Counted from the first letter of the stretch, positions 45,336 through 54,222 are shown. The stretch is 64,000 nucleotides of DNA from Deinococcales bacterium (GCA_013298595.1 JAAFIG010000011.1:1-64000), one strand, 5' to 3'. Program-made: numbers and translations. The notes: generated by a model not told the origin, from the letters alone.

Positions 45336-46763
45336 TTATAACGAAATAATGTAACTGTTACCTGTTTGCACTTCGTAACGCACAATGCCAAATTGGTTAT
45401 GAGCAAAAATGATGTTGCCATCAAGTGGATCAAACATCAAAGCACCTCGGTTCATCGGACCAACATACCCAGGACCTTTGAGACATGGCACATTATTGGC
45501 TGTGCCAAGGCAACGCACATTTTCTCCAACTCGAGGATTTGCGGAATCAAAATCAAATATCGGTCCGAGTAACGTGCCGTTGCCCACACCCGAAGACCAT
45601 GCGACATTGCGGCTCGAGTCCCAAACAGTGTTGGTGTCGCCTACGGTTTCTTGTACTACCAATTCGCGGTTGCCTGTCTCGGTGTCTACACGCCAGTAAC
45701 TGCTACCAGCAACGGCGTATAACCATTTTTTACCACCCGATTCTCGGTAAAACAAATTGTTGCTGTTCAGGGTCATGCTACTAAAACCTGTGCCCCTTGA
45801 ACCCACACCTGTGGGTTGCCCATAAGTTGGGTCGGCTCGAGTGGTGGTGTTATCGGCATATTTGTTGTTACCTGTGGCGCTAAAGCGTGTCACCCATGAG
45901 CAAGTGCTACCGTCGGCACTGATTTTGATAATGCCATCTGGGCTGCCAAGGTTCGAGGCTTGAATGATGCTGAGATAAAAATCGCCTGTGTTAGGGTTCA
46001 TTTCAAATGGGCTACCTAAACCATTGATTTGTATTGAGCGCCGCGCCGCACTTTGAGGGCTGGTAGGAACTTGTCCGTTCTCACATTGATCGGCTGGAAA
46101 AGCACCAGCGGCATTAAATGGCACGGTTTTTTCTGTCCAAATGGTGTTGCGGTTTCCTGTAGCAGGGTCTATACGAACCACGGTGGCAGGGTTGCCTGCA
46201 TCCATTGTGAACACATAAAACTGATTGTTAAAACGTTTAACACTTCGCACTGTATGCAATGTATCACCAGAACCAACGTCTACATCGCCTTGTTTGGTCA
46301 GGTACTTACCACTAATCACTCGGCGATTACCAACAGCATTACCCGAAAAATTGATGTCTATCTCGAGCAGCACCCCGAAGTTTTTGAGGTTAGGGTCACC
46401 ACCAGCATTGCGATTATCTGACCATGTACCACCCACATAAATTTTTCGTGCGGTATTGTCGAGCATTCCACCCCAGAAGCGAACTGTTCCGGGTGTGGTG
46501 GGTACGCCATACGCCAGTTCGGCGAAGCTACTAGCGCCAGTGCCAATACGTACACCTCGAGCAGCTGCATCATTGATACTTTGTTGTGAAATACCATCAA
46601 GGTAACTACAATGTTTATCCCACTCAGCGCCTGAGCGTTTGCTCAACGAACGGCATTCAAACGGAAAAGCAGTTGCACCTCCAAACAAATCAGGGTCTGG
46701 GATACTCGAGCCACAAGCAGCTAAAACTGCAACAAAAGAAAACATACCAATAAACTTTTTCAT
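45336..46763 (-). CDS. Secreted lipoprotein, propeller-like (paralogue A)
   Basis: A 475-aa lipoprotein (lipobox LAAC, Cys17). It is closely similar along its whole length to the 47777 protein: shared blocks include WGGMLDNTARKIYVGGTWSD, NFGVLLEIDINF, MNPNTGDFYL and NQFGIVRYEVQTGN. The repeated WSDNR.., IDP..GNR, TGNRELV turns suggest a beta-propeller. No enzyme motif is recognised. The promoter carries a paired GTTGCG box, and the leader has a 5' stem-loop and a paired-CTCGAG hairpin followed by AAGGAG. Confidence 0.75.
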   Translation of the reverse strand: MKKFIGMFSFVAVLAACGSSIPDPDLFGGATAFPFECRSLSKRSGAEWDKHCSYLDGISQQSINDAAARGVRIGTGASSFAELAYGVPTTPGTVRFWGGMLDNTARKIYVGGTWSDNRNAGGDPNLKNFGVLLEIDINFSGNAVGNRRVISGKYLTKQGDVDVGSGDTLHTVRSVKRFNNQFYVFTMDAGNPATVVRIDPATGNRNTIWTEKTVPFNAAGAFPADQCENGQVPTSPQSAARRSIQINGLGSPFEMNPNTGDFYLSIIQASNLGSPDGIIKISADGSTCSWVTRFSATGNNKYADNTTTRADPTYGQPTGVGSRGTGFSSMTLNSNNLFYRESGGKKWLYAVAGSSYWRVDTETGNRELVVQETVGDTNTVWDSSRNVAWSSGVGNGTLLGPIFDFDSANPRVGENVRCLGTANNVPCLKGPGYVGPMNRGALMFDPLDGNIIFAHNQFGIVRYEVQTGNSYIISL

Positions 46764-46778
46764 ACAACTCCTTAGACA

Positions 46779-46795
46779 CTCGAGATTTACTCGAG
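46779..46795 (-). promoter_or_regulatory. Paired-CTCGAG leader hairpin
   Basis: Two CTCGAG copies 5 bases apart, 8 bases upstream of the AAGGAG ribosome binding site of the 45336 gene. As each copy is self-complementary they can pair to form a 6-bp stem. Similar pairs lie at 30508-30520, 49225-49237, 51216-51231, 52146-52162 and 54237-54255. Confidence 0.5.
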
Positions 46796-46854
46796 ATAGT
46801 TTTTTTTGGCATCCTCGAGATCACTGGGAGTGAGTGATTCAAGGATGTGTATGC

Positions 46855-46886
46855 AATGTAGAAAATAACCGCAACAAAACCGCAAC
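46855..46886 (-). promoter_or_regulatory. SARP/PhoB-type repeat-box promoter
   Basis: On the minus strand GTTGCG (46881-46886), 5 bases, GTTGCG (46870-46875), 9 bases, TACATT (46855-46860). No -35 consensus: the boxes occupy the -35 zone. Same geometry at five other genes. Confidence 0.65.
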
Positions 46887-46921
46887 AGGGTTTAAAAATG
46901 CATCTTGCAGTAAAATGCACC

Positions 46922-47446
46922 ATGTACAAAATTCGTGAAATGACTCCAAGCACACTCGAAACCGATTTACCACAAGTTGCAATGGTGCATCATCATACGT
47001 GGCTAACAACCTATGTTGGACTTGTACCGCAAAGATATCTTGATACGTTAAGTTTCGAGTCACGGCTCGAGACATGGCGTAAAAACAGCGCTAATATTGG
47101 CACCAATCGGCATTTTTTTGTTGCAGAACACGATGGAAAAATCATTGGGTACGCCGATTGTGGTGCAGTGCGCGAACAAGACACAGGTTGCGATGGCGAA
47201 CTATACGGATTTTATATTCTTCAAGAACATCAACAGCGTGGTATAGGCAGATTGCTACTCGAGGCAGTAAAAACAAATCTGCGCTCTCGAGGTTTTCAAA
47301 AAATGCTGGTCTGGGTGCTTTCAGCTAATCCCTCGAGAGCCTTTTATGAGCGCACTGGCGGGGTGTTTATCCGCGAGCAGTTTTTAGAAATCGGCGGAGA
47401 GCAATTGCTCGAGACTGGCTATGGGTATGATTTAGGGCATAGATAG
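46922..47446 (+). CDS. GNAT-family N-acetyltransferase
   Basis: A 174-aa acetyltransferase. The acetyl-CoA loop is EHQQRGIGRLLL (Q/RxxGxG/A), and the strand FFVAEHDGKIIGYADCG and the C-terminal NPSRAFYERTGGVFI match the fold. The substrate is unknown. The start is ATG 46922: TAAAAT lies 5 bases before it, so the upstream ATG at 46898 is unlikely. The stop codon TAG (47444-47446) is formed at the edge of the MITE-like element: without the insertion it would have been TAA. Confidence 0.88.
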   Translation: MYKIREMTPSTLETDLPQVAMVHHHTWLTTYVGLVPQRYLDTLSFESRLETWRKNSANIGTNRHFFVAEHDGKIIGYADCGAVREQDTGCDGELYGFYILQEHQQRGIGRLLLEAVKTNLRSRGFQKMLVWVLSANPSRAFYERTGGVFIREQFLEIGGEQLLETGYGYDLGHR

Positions 47447-47644
47447 AGGCTGTTTGAATTAGTCCTGGACGCAAAAAATCATAGCCTCATCGTGCGGAAA
47501 TCGGAATTTCTCAGGGAGTTGAGTCCAGCCAAGAATCGGAAGGGGCAAATTGGGCATCGTAGCGAAGAAATCAACTAACGACCAGAACACGATTTTTGCA
47601 GATTTGACCTAGAAATACTTTCCTACACGAATTCAAACAATCTC
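47446..47644. mobile_element. MITE-like element with TA target duplication
   Basis: A 199-bp element with 15-bp imperfect terminal inverted repeats: GAGGCTGTTTGAATT on the left and, as reverse complement, GAGATTGTTTGAATT on the right (13 of 15 match). It is flanked by TA on both sides, as for IS630/Tc1-like transposons. No ORF, no CTCGAG. It interrupts the stop codon of the GNAT gene. The remaining 130 bases up to the 47777 gene show nothing definite. Confidence 0.6.
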
Positions 47645-47776
47645 TAAGATCAACATATTAAGGAGAACTCAGGCGCTACAAGCTCAAGCAGAAATAAAAG
47701 GAAAATTGGGGCAAACACTTGGTTCACCCCACGAAAAAAAATTATAAAAGTCTTGAATAGCGTTGAAGGCAAAAAT

Positions 47777-49207
47777 TTATAACGAGAATGTGTATGTATT
47801 ACCTGTTGCTACTTCAATTCGCACCAAGCCAACAGCATCGTGAGCCATGATTAAATTACCATCGGCTGGGTCGAGGAAAATTCCGCCGCGCAACAGTGGT
47901 CCTGCTTCGCCTGATCCACGAATGCACTGAAACCACGCGGCAGTTGGGTTTAAGCAAAAAATATTGCCAAGTAACTTAGGGTTGTCTTCATCGTTAATTG
48001 TTACAGGGGCAATACCGCTGCCGTTACCTGTACCCGAAGTCCAGAGGAAACCTCGAGTTGGATCCCAGACACTGTGAGTATCGCCGGGTTCTTGTTGTAC
48101 AACCAGTTCACGGTTGCCTGTTTCGATATCAGCCCGCCAGTAACTATTGCCACTCGAGACGTACAACCAAGCTTTGCCTTTGATTTCGTGATAGTACGGG
48201 TTTGTACCATCAAAGGTCATGCTGGTGAAACCTGTTCCCCTTGGACCTGCGCCGTTTGGTTGCCCGTAGCTTGGATCAGCTTTGTTGGTGGCGTTATCGG
48301 TGTATTTGTTGTTACCTTCGGCTCGCATGCGGGTTATCCAAGAGCAGGTGCTGCCATCAGCACTGATTTTCATGATGCCTTGCGGACCTGTGCCTTTGAT
48401 TGGAATCAAGTAAAACTCGCCTGTGTTTGGGTTCATTTCAAATGGGTTGCCACTGATACTGACTTGTTTGGAACGTAACGAACTGGCTGGAACGCTTCCC
48501 GTAACCCCTTGGGCTTGTGGCACGCTGCCTTGTTCGCATTGGTCTTTAGGGAATTCGCTTTTATCCGAATACAAAATGCGTTTTTCTTTCCAGATGGTTG
48601 TGCGGTTGCCATTGCTTGGATCTATTTTCATGATTGTGGGTGGGCTACCGGGATCCATCGTGAAGGCGTAAAACATGCCATCTTTGCCGCGTTTAATGGT
48701 TCTGACTGTACGAAGTGTATCGCCTGTGCCAACATCCACATCACCTGAGCGACTGAGGTACTTACCCGAAATGACTTTGCGGTTACCCACAGAATCTGGT
48801 TTAGTCCAATCAATGTCCACTTCGTAAATCACACCAAAATTTTTGAGTTCGGGGTTGCCGCCCACATCACGGTTATCTGACCAAGTACTACCAATATAAA
48901 TTTTGCGTTTCTCGTTATCTAAAAATCCGCCCCAGTAACGGCTTGTACCCGGTTTGGTTGGGAAACCCGTTGCCAGTTGCGCGGGTCCGATACCTGTACC
49001 TAAACGCGCACCTTTGCCCCATTGATCGGCTACGCGCTGACAACGAAAATTCCAGTTCTGCACAGCTTCGGCAGGGTTAGTTGGACGGCGATCAAGCCCA
49101 CGGCAATCGATGGGAAACTTGGTTGGCAAATTTCGATTCTGTGCCAGTTGAGCCAATGCTACACCAGTCAGCGCCAATACAGACAGCGCTAGTAAACCTT
49201 TTTTCAT
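47777..49207 (-). CDS. Secreted propeller-like protein (paralogue B)
   Basis: A 476-aa protein with signal peptide (LLALSVLALTGVALAQ) and no lipobox, unlike its lipoprotein paralogue at 45336. The two are similar throughout (FEMNPNTGEFYLI, GSTCSWITRMRAEGNNKY, AHDAVGLVRIEVATGNTYTFSL), so they form a tandem duplication separated by the GNAT gene and the MITE. I start at MKKGLLA; the frame continues upstream, but the promoter lies there. The leader has a paired CTCGAG one base apart, then AGGAG. Function unknown, probably cell-surface. Confidence 0.75.
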   Translation of the reverse strand: MKKGLLALSVLALTGVALAQLAQNRNLPTKFPIDCRGLDRRPTNPAEAVQNWNFRCQRVADQWGKGARLGTGIGPAQLATGFPTKPGTSRYWGGFLDNEKRKIYIGSTWSDNRDVGGNPELKNFGVIYEVDIDWTKPDSVGNRKVISGKYLSRSGDVDVGTGDTLRTVRTIKRGKDGMFYAFTMDPGSPPTIMKIDPSNGNRTTIWKEKRILYSDKSEFPKDQCEQGSVPQAQGVTGSVPASSLRSKQVSISGNPFEMNPNTGEFYLIPIKGTGPQGIMKISADGSTCSWITRMRAEGNNKYTDNATNKADPSYGQPNGAGPRGTGFTSMTFDGTNPYYHEIKGKAWLYVSSGNSYWRADIETGNRELVVQQEPGDTHSVWDPTRGFLWTSGTGNGSGIAPVTINDEDNPKLLGNIFCLNPTAAWFQCIRGSGEAGPLLRGGIFLDPADGNLIMAHDAVGLVRIEVATGNTYTFSL

Positions 49208-49245
49208 ATTTCTCCTAAAAAATTCTCGAGTCTCGAGATGCGGGT

Positions 49246-49277
49246 AGTTTAATGACCTAGCGCAATAAAAACGCAAC
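49246..49277 (-). promoter_or_regulatory. SARP/PhoB-type repeat-box promoter
   Basis: On the minus strand GTTGCG (49272-49277), 5 bases, ATTGCG (49261-49266), 9 bases, TAAACT (49246-49251), for the 47777 gene. Confidence 0.65.
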
Positions 49278-49287
49278 AAGCATAAAT

Positions 49288-50103
49288 CTAAGGAATGTAA
49301 CCTTGGCTTAGCTCGAGAATTTCGCCTGTCACATCAGAAATAACGGCATTGAAGTACGAGTCCCAGCTAAAACCCAGTCCGCTCCAAGTACCATTGAAGC
49401 CATCCTCGAGTTGCTTTAAGCTGACATTGACATACTGTTGTACGTCTTTGAACAGTTCAACCACACCAGTTTGGGCGAACTTAAAAGTACGCAGTTGTGG
49501 GTTGGTGTTCGAGATATACAATCCACCAGGAGCTTCTTCCATACTTTTTCCAAGGCGCTGCATTTCGCGGTTGGTCGTGTAGACACTCACAAAATCAAGC
49601 ACAAATTGACCTGTCTTAATTTGGCTTTGCTTAGAAATCAGCACTGTTTGGTAATGAATACCAGTTAAGACTCGGGTATTGACTTGGATTATTTTGGTGA
49701 TTGTCGTACCAGACAACGTTAAATAAAAGTAACTCGGGCTGTACATTTCAAATTCGCTTGGTAGGGTTTCGTCAAACTCGAGAGCTAAACGCAGATTCTC
49801 GAGGGTTGTGGTTTTCAGGGTTAAATTCGGGAAAGTCAGCAGGGCTACACTGGTCTTTGCAGTGATTTTCAGGCTGCGTTTCACAGGATTTTGATTGCTC
49901 AGCACAGCTTTGTAGTGTTTGGCATTCGCTGCTAGAATAATTTTTTTAGCCACGGCATCCTTGGGAGTTAAAACATCAACGTAATCAGCATCTATGATGT
50001 AATCGTTATTACCGACTGCTTTTACCAGATTCGAGAGTTCCGCCACTTGTTGCGCGGTAGCCTGAGAGAGCAGTAAAAAACACAAGATAAACAGAATTTT
50101 CAT
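49288..50103 (-). CDS. Secreted hypothetical protein (operon copy 1)
   Basis: A 271-aa exported protein (signal peptide LFILCFLLLSQATA). Paralogue of the 56306 protein: shared blocks are KITAKTSVALLTFPNLT / NVSPKAKVTLLTFPNLA, QVNTRVLTGIHYQTVLISKQ / QVNTRAVTGVYEQAVLIAKQ, FVLDFVSVYTTNREM and GGLYISNTNP. No known domain. I start at the second of two adjacent ATGs, because AGGAG is 6 bases from it. It is the last gene of a three-gene operon. Confidence 0.7.
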   Translation of the reverse strand: MKILFILCFLLLSQATAQQVAELSNLVKAVGNNDYIIDADYVDVLTPKDAVAKKIILAANAKHYKAVLSNQNPVKRSLKITAKTSVALLTFPNLTLKTTTLENLRLALEFDETLPSEFEMYSPSYFYLTLSGTTITKIIQVNTRVLTGIHYQTVLISKQSQIKTGQFVLDFVSVYTTNREMQRLGKSMEEAPGGLYISNTNPQLRTFKFAQTGVVELFKDVQQYVNVSLKQLEDGFNGTWSGLGFSWDSYFNAVISDVTGEILELSQGYIP

Positions 50104-50112
50104 CATTCGCTC

Positions 50113-50562
50113 CTAAAAAAGTTTTTGCTTAGCTTTGGAAAGCTCAAACCCACGTTTGTCCAGATTGACACAACGCAAACGAGTCTTGGTCAGGTCGCAA
50201 GTAAAACCAGCAATTTTACGAGTTTGTCCGTACTCGAGCCGAGTCATTTTGGGTCGAAATAGCACATCCGAGTAACAAGCTCGTTCGGCTTTGCCTCGTT
50301 CGCCCATGCCAAAACGAGTACCCCAATCGAAATCACAATTTTTGGGCTTCGGTGGAATCGGAGCGGTGCTTTGTGCCACTTCGCAAATTAAATCCGTGCC
50401 GTTCAGAGCAGGGTTGATGCTGCCGTTGATCCGATAAACTTCGCAGTAAATGTTGCCCGTTGGCGTGATGATTGTGCCTAAACTCCCATCGCTGGCTTGA
50501 CCAAAACCATGTGCGACAAACAACAACATCAGGAGGCTCGAGAATCGCAAAAGGTTTTTCAT
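50113..50562 (-). CDS. Secreted DUF6636-like protein (operon copy 1)
   Basis: A 149-aa exported protein of the DUF6636-like pattern: TPTGNIYCEVY, several paired cysteines (CEV, NCDFDWG, ACYSD, FTCDLTKTRLRCVN), a LEYG turn and the C-terminal GFELSKAK. The family is best known from Actinomycetota secreted proteins. Paralogue of the 57136 protein. I start at MKNLLR (50562), next to the preceding stop. The four cysteines suggest two disulphides outside the cytosol. Confidence 0.7.
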   Translation of the reverse strand: MKNLLRFSSLLMLLFVAHGFGQASDGSLGTIITPTGNIYCEVYRINGSINPALNGTDLICEVAQSTAPIPPKPKNCDFDWGTRFGMGERGKAERACYSDVLFRPKMTRLEYGQTRKIAGFTCDLTKTRLRCVNLDKRGFELSKAKQKLF

Positions 50563-50564
50563 GA

Positions 50565-51200
50565 TTAGCACTTGGCGGTTTTACTGTTGAAAGTAAATTT
50601 GCCTGTCTTAAAATCAAAATTTAATTCGGCAGCTAAAGTGTATTTCTTGCCGCTTAAGTTAATATCAAACCCAGAGATTTTAATCGTGTCACTGCCACCT
50701 TTGAGTTCAAAGTGAATGTTCTCCGAGGGAACTTTGCATTTGCCATTGGCAAATGCCACAACTTCTGGGTAATTAAAGACTTTGGTATCGGTGGGTGGTA
50801 CTTGTTTTTTTGTTTTGACACTGTAAAACGCTAAGTCATTACCTCGTCCGTTACTGCCTTTTTGGGCGCTGGTGACCATGCCAATGTAGGTGTCTTCTCG
50901 AGTTGCGTAGGTGTTAAAAGTGACCCAGTAGGTCATTTTGCTTTCAAAAATCTGAACAAAGAACGGGGTTTTGGTGACCTTGTAACTCATTTCAAACCCA
51001 CCTGAATCTTTGAGGTTATAGGTTTTGGTGTCCGATTTGCTGGTGTCACCCATGATTTGTTTTAACACAGGAAGTTCAATGCCAGTGAATAAGAAGTTTT
51101 CGGAAGATGCAACTTTAATTAGTTCAGCAAGGCTATTGGGCGCTTGGGCAAGCGCGAGACTCGAGGCGAATAACAAACTGGCAAACAATACTTTTTTCAT
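50565..51200 (-). CDS. Secreted hypothetical protein
   Basis: A 211-aa exported protein (signal peptide LFASLLFASSLALA). It is beta-rich (FEMSYKVTKTPFFVQIFESKMTYWVTF) and has two cysteines (GKCKV, TAKC-stop). I recognise no family. It is the first gene of the operon with the DUF6636-like and the 49288 genes; the duplicate operon at 56.3-57.6 kb lacks it. Its promoter has the paired GTTGCG box, and the leader has CTCGAG, 4 bases, CTCGAG, then AAGGAG. Confidence 0.7.
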   Translation of the reverse strand: MKKVLFASLLFASSLALAQAPNSLAELIKVASSENFLFTGIELPVLKQIMGDTSKSDTKTYNLKDSGGFEMSYKVTKTPFFVQIFESKMTYWVTFNTYATREDTYIGMVTSAQKGSNGRGNDLAFYSVKTKKQVPPTDTKVFNYPEVVAFANGKCKVPSENIHFELKGGSDTIKISGFDINLSGKKYTLAAELNFDFKTGKFTFNSKTAKC

Positions 51201-51241
51201 TGGGTTTCTCCTTTACTCGAGTTTGCTCGAGGTATGGATAG

Positions 51242-51273
51242 ACTTTACGAACCTATCGCAACAAAACCGCAAC
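51242..51273 (-). promoter_or_regulatory. SARP/PhoB-type repeat-box promoter
   Basis: On the minus strand GTTGCG (51268-51273), 5 bases, GTTGCG (51257-51262), 9 bases, TAAAGT (51242-51247), for the 50565 operon. Confidence 0.65.
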
Positions 51274-51279
51274 ACAGTT

Positions 51280-52131
51280 TTATGAACGGGTCACTAAAAT
51301 GCGGCAAGGTCCATCTTTACTTTGGTTGCCTTTTAAGCCAAGCGAACCCGGAGCAAAAATCGTGTTGTTACGGAAATCACCTAAACTCAGGTCGCACTGC
51401 ATTTGATTGCTGGCATTCTGCATCTCGAGCCGAGCCATATTGCCAATGGTAAAAAGCCTAAAAGTCCAATCATTGAAGGTGTTACCATCGGGGCTGCGAA
51501 CAAGGTCGGCATCGCCAGTAAAACCATTGGGTTGGAGTTTATCGAACCACAATTCAAAACGGTAATTGAACGCCTCGAGCCGCCAGACACTGTTGGTATC
51601 TGGCATGATCTTAGCGAACCAATGCTGATTATCAAATTCAGGTTTGGTTGTGGCTCGAGACGTTTGAGTTGGGTCAGTGACGATGCTTAAAGCGCATTGA
51701 TCCTTGGCAGCAATGGGTGTGTTTGTACCATCTTGGTAGACAAAACCACCACCGCGCACACTTGCACCTCGAGCTGGCATCAGAAACACACAGTGGTATT
51801 GTCGTCCCGCCACGCTAGCGTACAAAGCGGTCATGCCTTTGTCAGGATTACCAAGTCGCACCAGCCCTTTGGTTGAACCGATTTGAATATCGCCTTCGAT
51901 GGCATTCCAAGTCTTAATGCTCGAGAAAATTCGCGCTGGATGCGTAAACGGTGCGCCTGTTACGGCTTTGGTCAGGGTGATTTGACCAAGTGCTTGCAAT
52001 TCGCCAATGCCTAAATTCCATGTTTGCCCGACCTTAAATGCTGTGAATTGTGGATTGGGAGTGGCGGCGGTTTGTGCCACAGCCAAGGCAGTCAGTAACG
52101 AAACTCCAAGAATAGCAATTGTTTTTTTCAT
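51280..52131 (-). CDS. Secreted protein with GxxW/Cys domain
   Basis: A 283-aa exported protein (signal peptide AILGVSLLTALAVA). The first half (KVGQTWNLGI...YHCVFLMP...VYQDGTN...CALSI) matches the tandem units of the 42017 protein. The C-terminal half contains a further beta-rich stretch (NSVWRLEAFNYRFELWF). Unknown function. It lies directly downstream of the RCC1-type gene, separated by a hairpin, and has its own leader with paired CTCGAG (5 bases apart) and AAGGAG. No GTTGCG box precedes it. Confidence 0.7.
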   Translation of the reverse strand: MKKTIAILGVSLLTALAVAQTAATPNPQFTAFKVGQTWNLGIGELQALGQITLTKAVTGAPFTHPARIFSSIKTWNAIEGDIQIGSTKGLVRLGNPDKGMTALYASVAGRQYHCVFLMPARGASVRGGGFVYQDGTNTPIAAKDQCALSIVTDPTQTSRATTKPEFDNQHWFAKIMPDTNSVWRLEAFNYRFELWFDKLQPNGFTGDADLVRSPDGNTFNDWTFRLFTIGNMARLEMQNASNQMQCDLSLGDFRNNTIFAPGSLGLKGNQSKDGPCRILVTRS

Positions 52132-52179
52132 GATTAACTCCTTTGCTCGAGACTGGCTCGAGACTTGATGTGTAATAAA

Positions 52180-52212
52180 TCCTCGAGCCGCGCCAGATGT
52201 GCAGCTCGAGGA
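52180..52212 (-). terminator. Terminator-like hairpin after the RCC1-type gene
   Basis: TCCTCGAGC (52180-52188) / GCTCGAGGA (52204-52212) with a 15-base loop; on the minus strand followed by TTTATT. Weak T-run, but the position just after the stop codon fits. Confidence 0.5.
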
Positions 52213-52221
52213 GAAAAATGT

Positions 52222-54222
52222 TTATGGTAGACGAATGGTGAATGCGCCAAGCAGAACAGATACTGCTGTGGGTTTATCGGCAGTTGTGGCATCATCGCCA
52301 AGCTGCCCAGTGGCATCCCTACCCCAAGCCAGCATCGTGCCATCTTCTTTCAAAGCAAGCGAGTGAAAATCACCAGCCATCACTGAAACAACATTGCTTG
52401 CACCCGAAACAGGTGCAGGGAGGGGTTTGAATGCAAGTGATGCACCATCACCTAACTGTCCGTAATCATCATTTCCCCAAGCCAACACGGTTTTATCGGT
52501 TTTGACCGCCAGTGAATGATAATCCCCTGCGGCAATGGCGGTAATCCCAGTGGCACTTGGAACAACAACAGGACTGTCTTTATTGGCTTGCGAGGCATCA
52601 TCGCCTAATTGCCCAAAGTTATCTGCTCCCCAAGCCAGCATCGTGCCATCAGACCTCAAAGCAAGCGAGTGCTGCTCACCACCCGCGATGGCAATTATAT
52701 TGGTTGCATTCAAAACAGACACAAATGTGGTCTTATTGTCAGTGTTAGCACCATCACCAACTTGCCCACTGCCATCAAATCCCCATGCCACTAGCGTGCC
52801 ATCTTGCTTCAAGGCAAGTGAGTGAAACGCACCAGCCGCAATCGCAACAACATTGCTTACACCAGCCACAGCCACAGGTGTGGGTTGATTGACAGTGGCA
52901 GCATCATTGCCCAATTCTCCTTCGCCGTCATATCCCCAAGCCATGACCGTGCCATCTTGTTTTAAGGCAAGTGAGTGAAAACCACCAGCCGCAATGGCAA
53001 CAATATTGGTGAGACCAGCCACAGGAACAGGTGTTGACTTATTGGCAATAGCTGCATCATCTCCCAATTGTCCATTGGTATCTCTACCCCAAGCCATGAC
53101 CGTGCCATCTTGTTTTAAGACAAGCGAATGTCCAGAACCTGAGGCAATCGCCACAACATTGGTTAAACCAGCAACCGCCACAGGTGTGTTTTTAGCGGCA
53201 ATGGGTACGTCGTCACCCAATGCACCGTAAGTATCTGAACCCCAAGACAGCACAGTGCCATCGGTTTTTAAGGCGAGTGAGAAATCAACACCACCAGCAA
53301 TGGTCTTCTTGACAGCCACAGGTGTTAAAGCTTGTGTGGTCGCTGTGACTTCCACACCGCCGCTCGAGCCTCCAGCACCATTGACCGATTTGACTCGGTA
53401 CATATAGGTCGTGCTGGCGGTCAGACTCGTATCAAAAAAACTTGTTCCAGAGCCGACAGTTGCTACATTCGCGTAGGTTGCTGCGCCAGTTTTGCGCTCG
53501 ACAGTGTAGCCCGTCGCACCGCTGGCAGCCACCCAAGACAAGTCAATCCGACTGCTCGAAATCACTGTCGCAGCTAAATTGGTAGGATTGGCAGGTGCAG
53601 CAACAGCAGCTTGAGTTGTTGCAGTGACTTCTATTCCGCTGCTCAAGCCACCTGAACCACTGGCTCTGACGCGGTAAGTGTAGATGGTATTCGCCGTTAA
53701 ACCTGTATCATTAAAACTATTTGCTCCGACAAGTTGGACAATGCCTACAAAGCCTGCCGAACCTGTTTTTCGGTCTATCAGGTAGCTTGTTGCACCACTT
53801 GAAGCAGTCCAAGACAAGTTGATTGCCGAAGTCGATACCACGGTAGCTGCCAGATTCGTCGGATCGGCAGGTGCAACAACGGGTGCTGTTACCGTTATCG
53901 AAAAAACTGTAACAGCGACTCCAACTGGTGCATTCAGAAGACCAATGGTGGTACTACCAACCGTTACTCCTGTGACCATACCTGCACTCGAGATGGTGGC
54001 GTTGCTCGGCTGGCTCGAGTTCATTGTCAGGGTAGGTTGAGGGACTAAATCTACGCCAGCCGCATCTTTGCCTACCGCTGTACAGGTTGTTGTTGCGCCC
54101 ACAGCAATGCTGCTCGAGGTACAGGTAATCAAAACGCTTTTCAGAACAGGTTGTACTGGCGGTGGTGGGCAAGCGGTTAGAATTGCGGCAGTCAGAACGA
54201 ACAATGGGATTAGTTTTTTCAT
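52222..54222 (-). CDS. Lipoprotein with Big2, FN3 and RCC1 repeats
   Basis: A 666-aa surface lipoprotein (lipobox LTAC). Domain order: a bacterial Ig-like domain (about 25-110, TCTAVGKDAAGVDLVPQPTLT), two fibronectin type III domains (about 115-205 and 207-295, NLSWTASSGATSYLIDRKTG), then about seven RCC1 repeats (about 300-660, SLALKQDGTVMAWGYDGEGELGND). RCC1 propellers mediate protein or surface contacts. I start at the second ATG (54222), 7 bases from AAGGAG. The leader has CTCGAG, 7 bases, CTCGAG, and a strong stem-loop at the predicted 5' end of the mRNA. Confidence 0.88.
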   Translation of the reverse strand: MKKLIPLFVLTAAILTACPPPPVQPVLKSVLITCTSSSIAVGATTTCTAVGKDAAGVDLVPQPTLTMNSSQPSNATISSAGMVTGVTVGSTTIGLLNAPVGVAVTVFSITVTAPVVAPADPTNLAATVVSTSAINLSWTASSGATSYLIDRKTGSAGFVGIVQLVGANSFNDTGLTANTIYTYRVRASGSGGLSSGIEVTATTQAAVAAPANPTNLAATVISSSRIDLSWVAASGATGYTVERKTGAATYANVATVGSGTSFFDTSLTASTTYMYRVKSVNGAGGSSGGVEVTATTQALTPVAVKKTIAGGVDFSLALKTDGTVLSWGSDTYGALGDDVPIAAKNTPVAVAGLTNVVAIASGSGHSLVLKQDGTVMAWGRDTNGQLGDDAAIANKSTPVPVAGLTNIVAIAAGGFHSLALKQDGTVMAWGYDGEGELGNDAATVNQPTPVAVAGVSNVVAIAAGAFHSLALKQDGTLVAWGFDGSGQVGDGANTDNKTTFVSVLNATNIIAIAGGEQHSLALRSDGTMLAWGADNFGQLGDDASQANKDSPVVVPSATGITAIAAGDYHSLAVKTDKTVLAWGNDDYGQLGDGASLAFKPLPAPVSGASNVVSVMAGDFHSLALKEDGTMLAWGRDATGQLGDDATTADKPTAVSVLLGAFTIRLP

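Noticed and set aside
52994-53230. Repetitive plus-strand ORFs within 52.2-53.3 kb
   Set aside because: Mirror translations of the RCC1 repeats on the minus strand.
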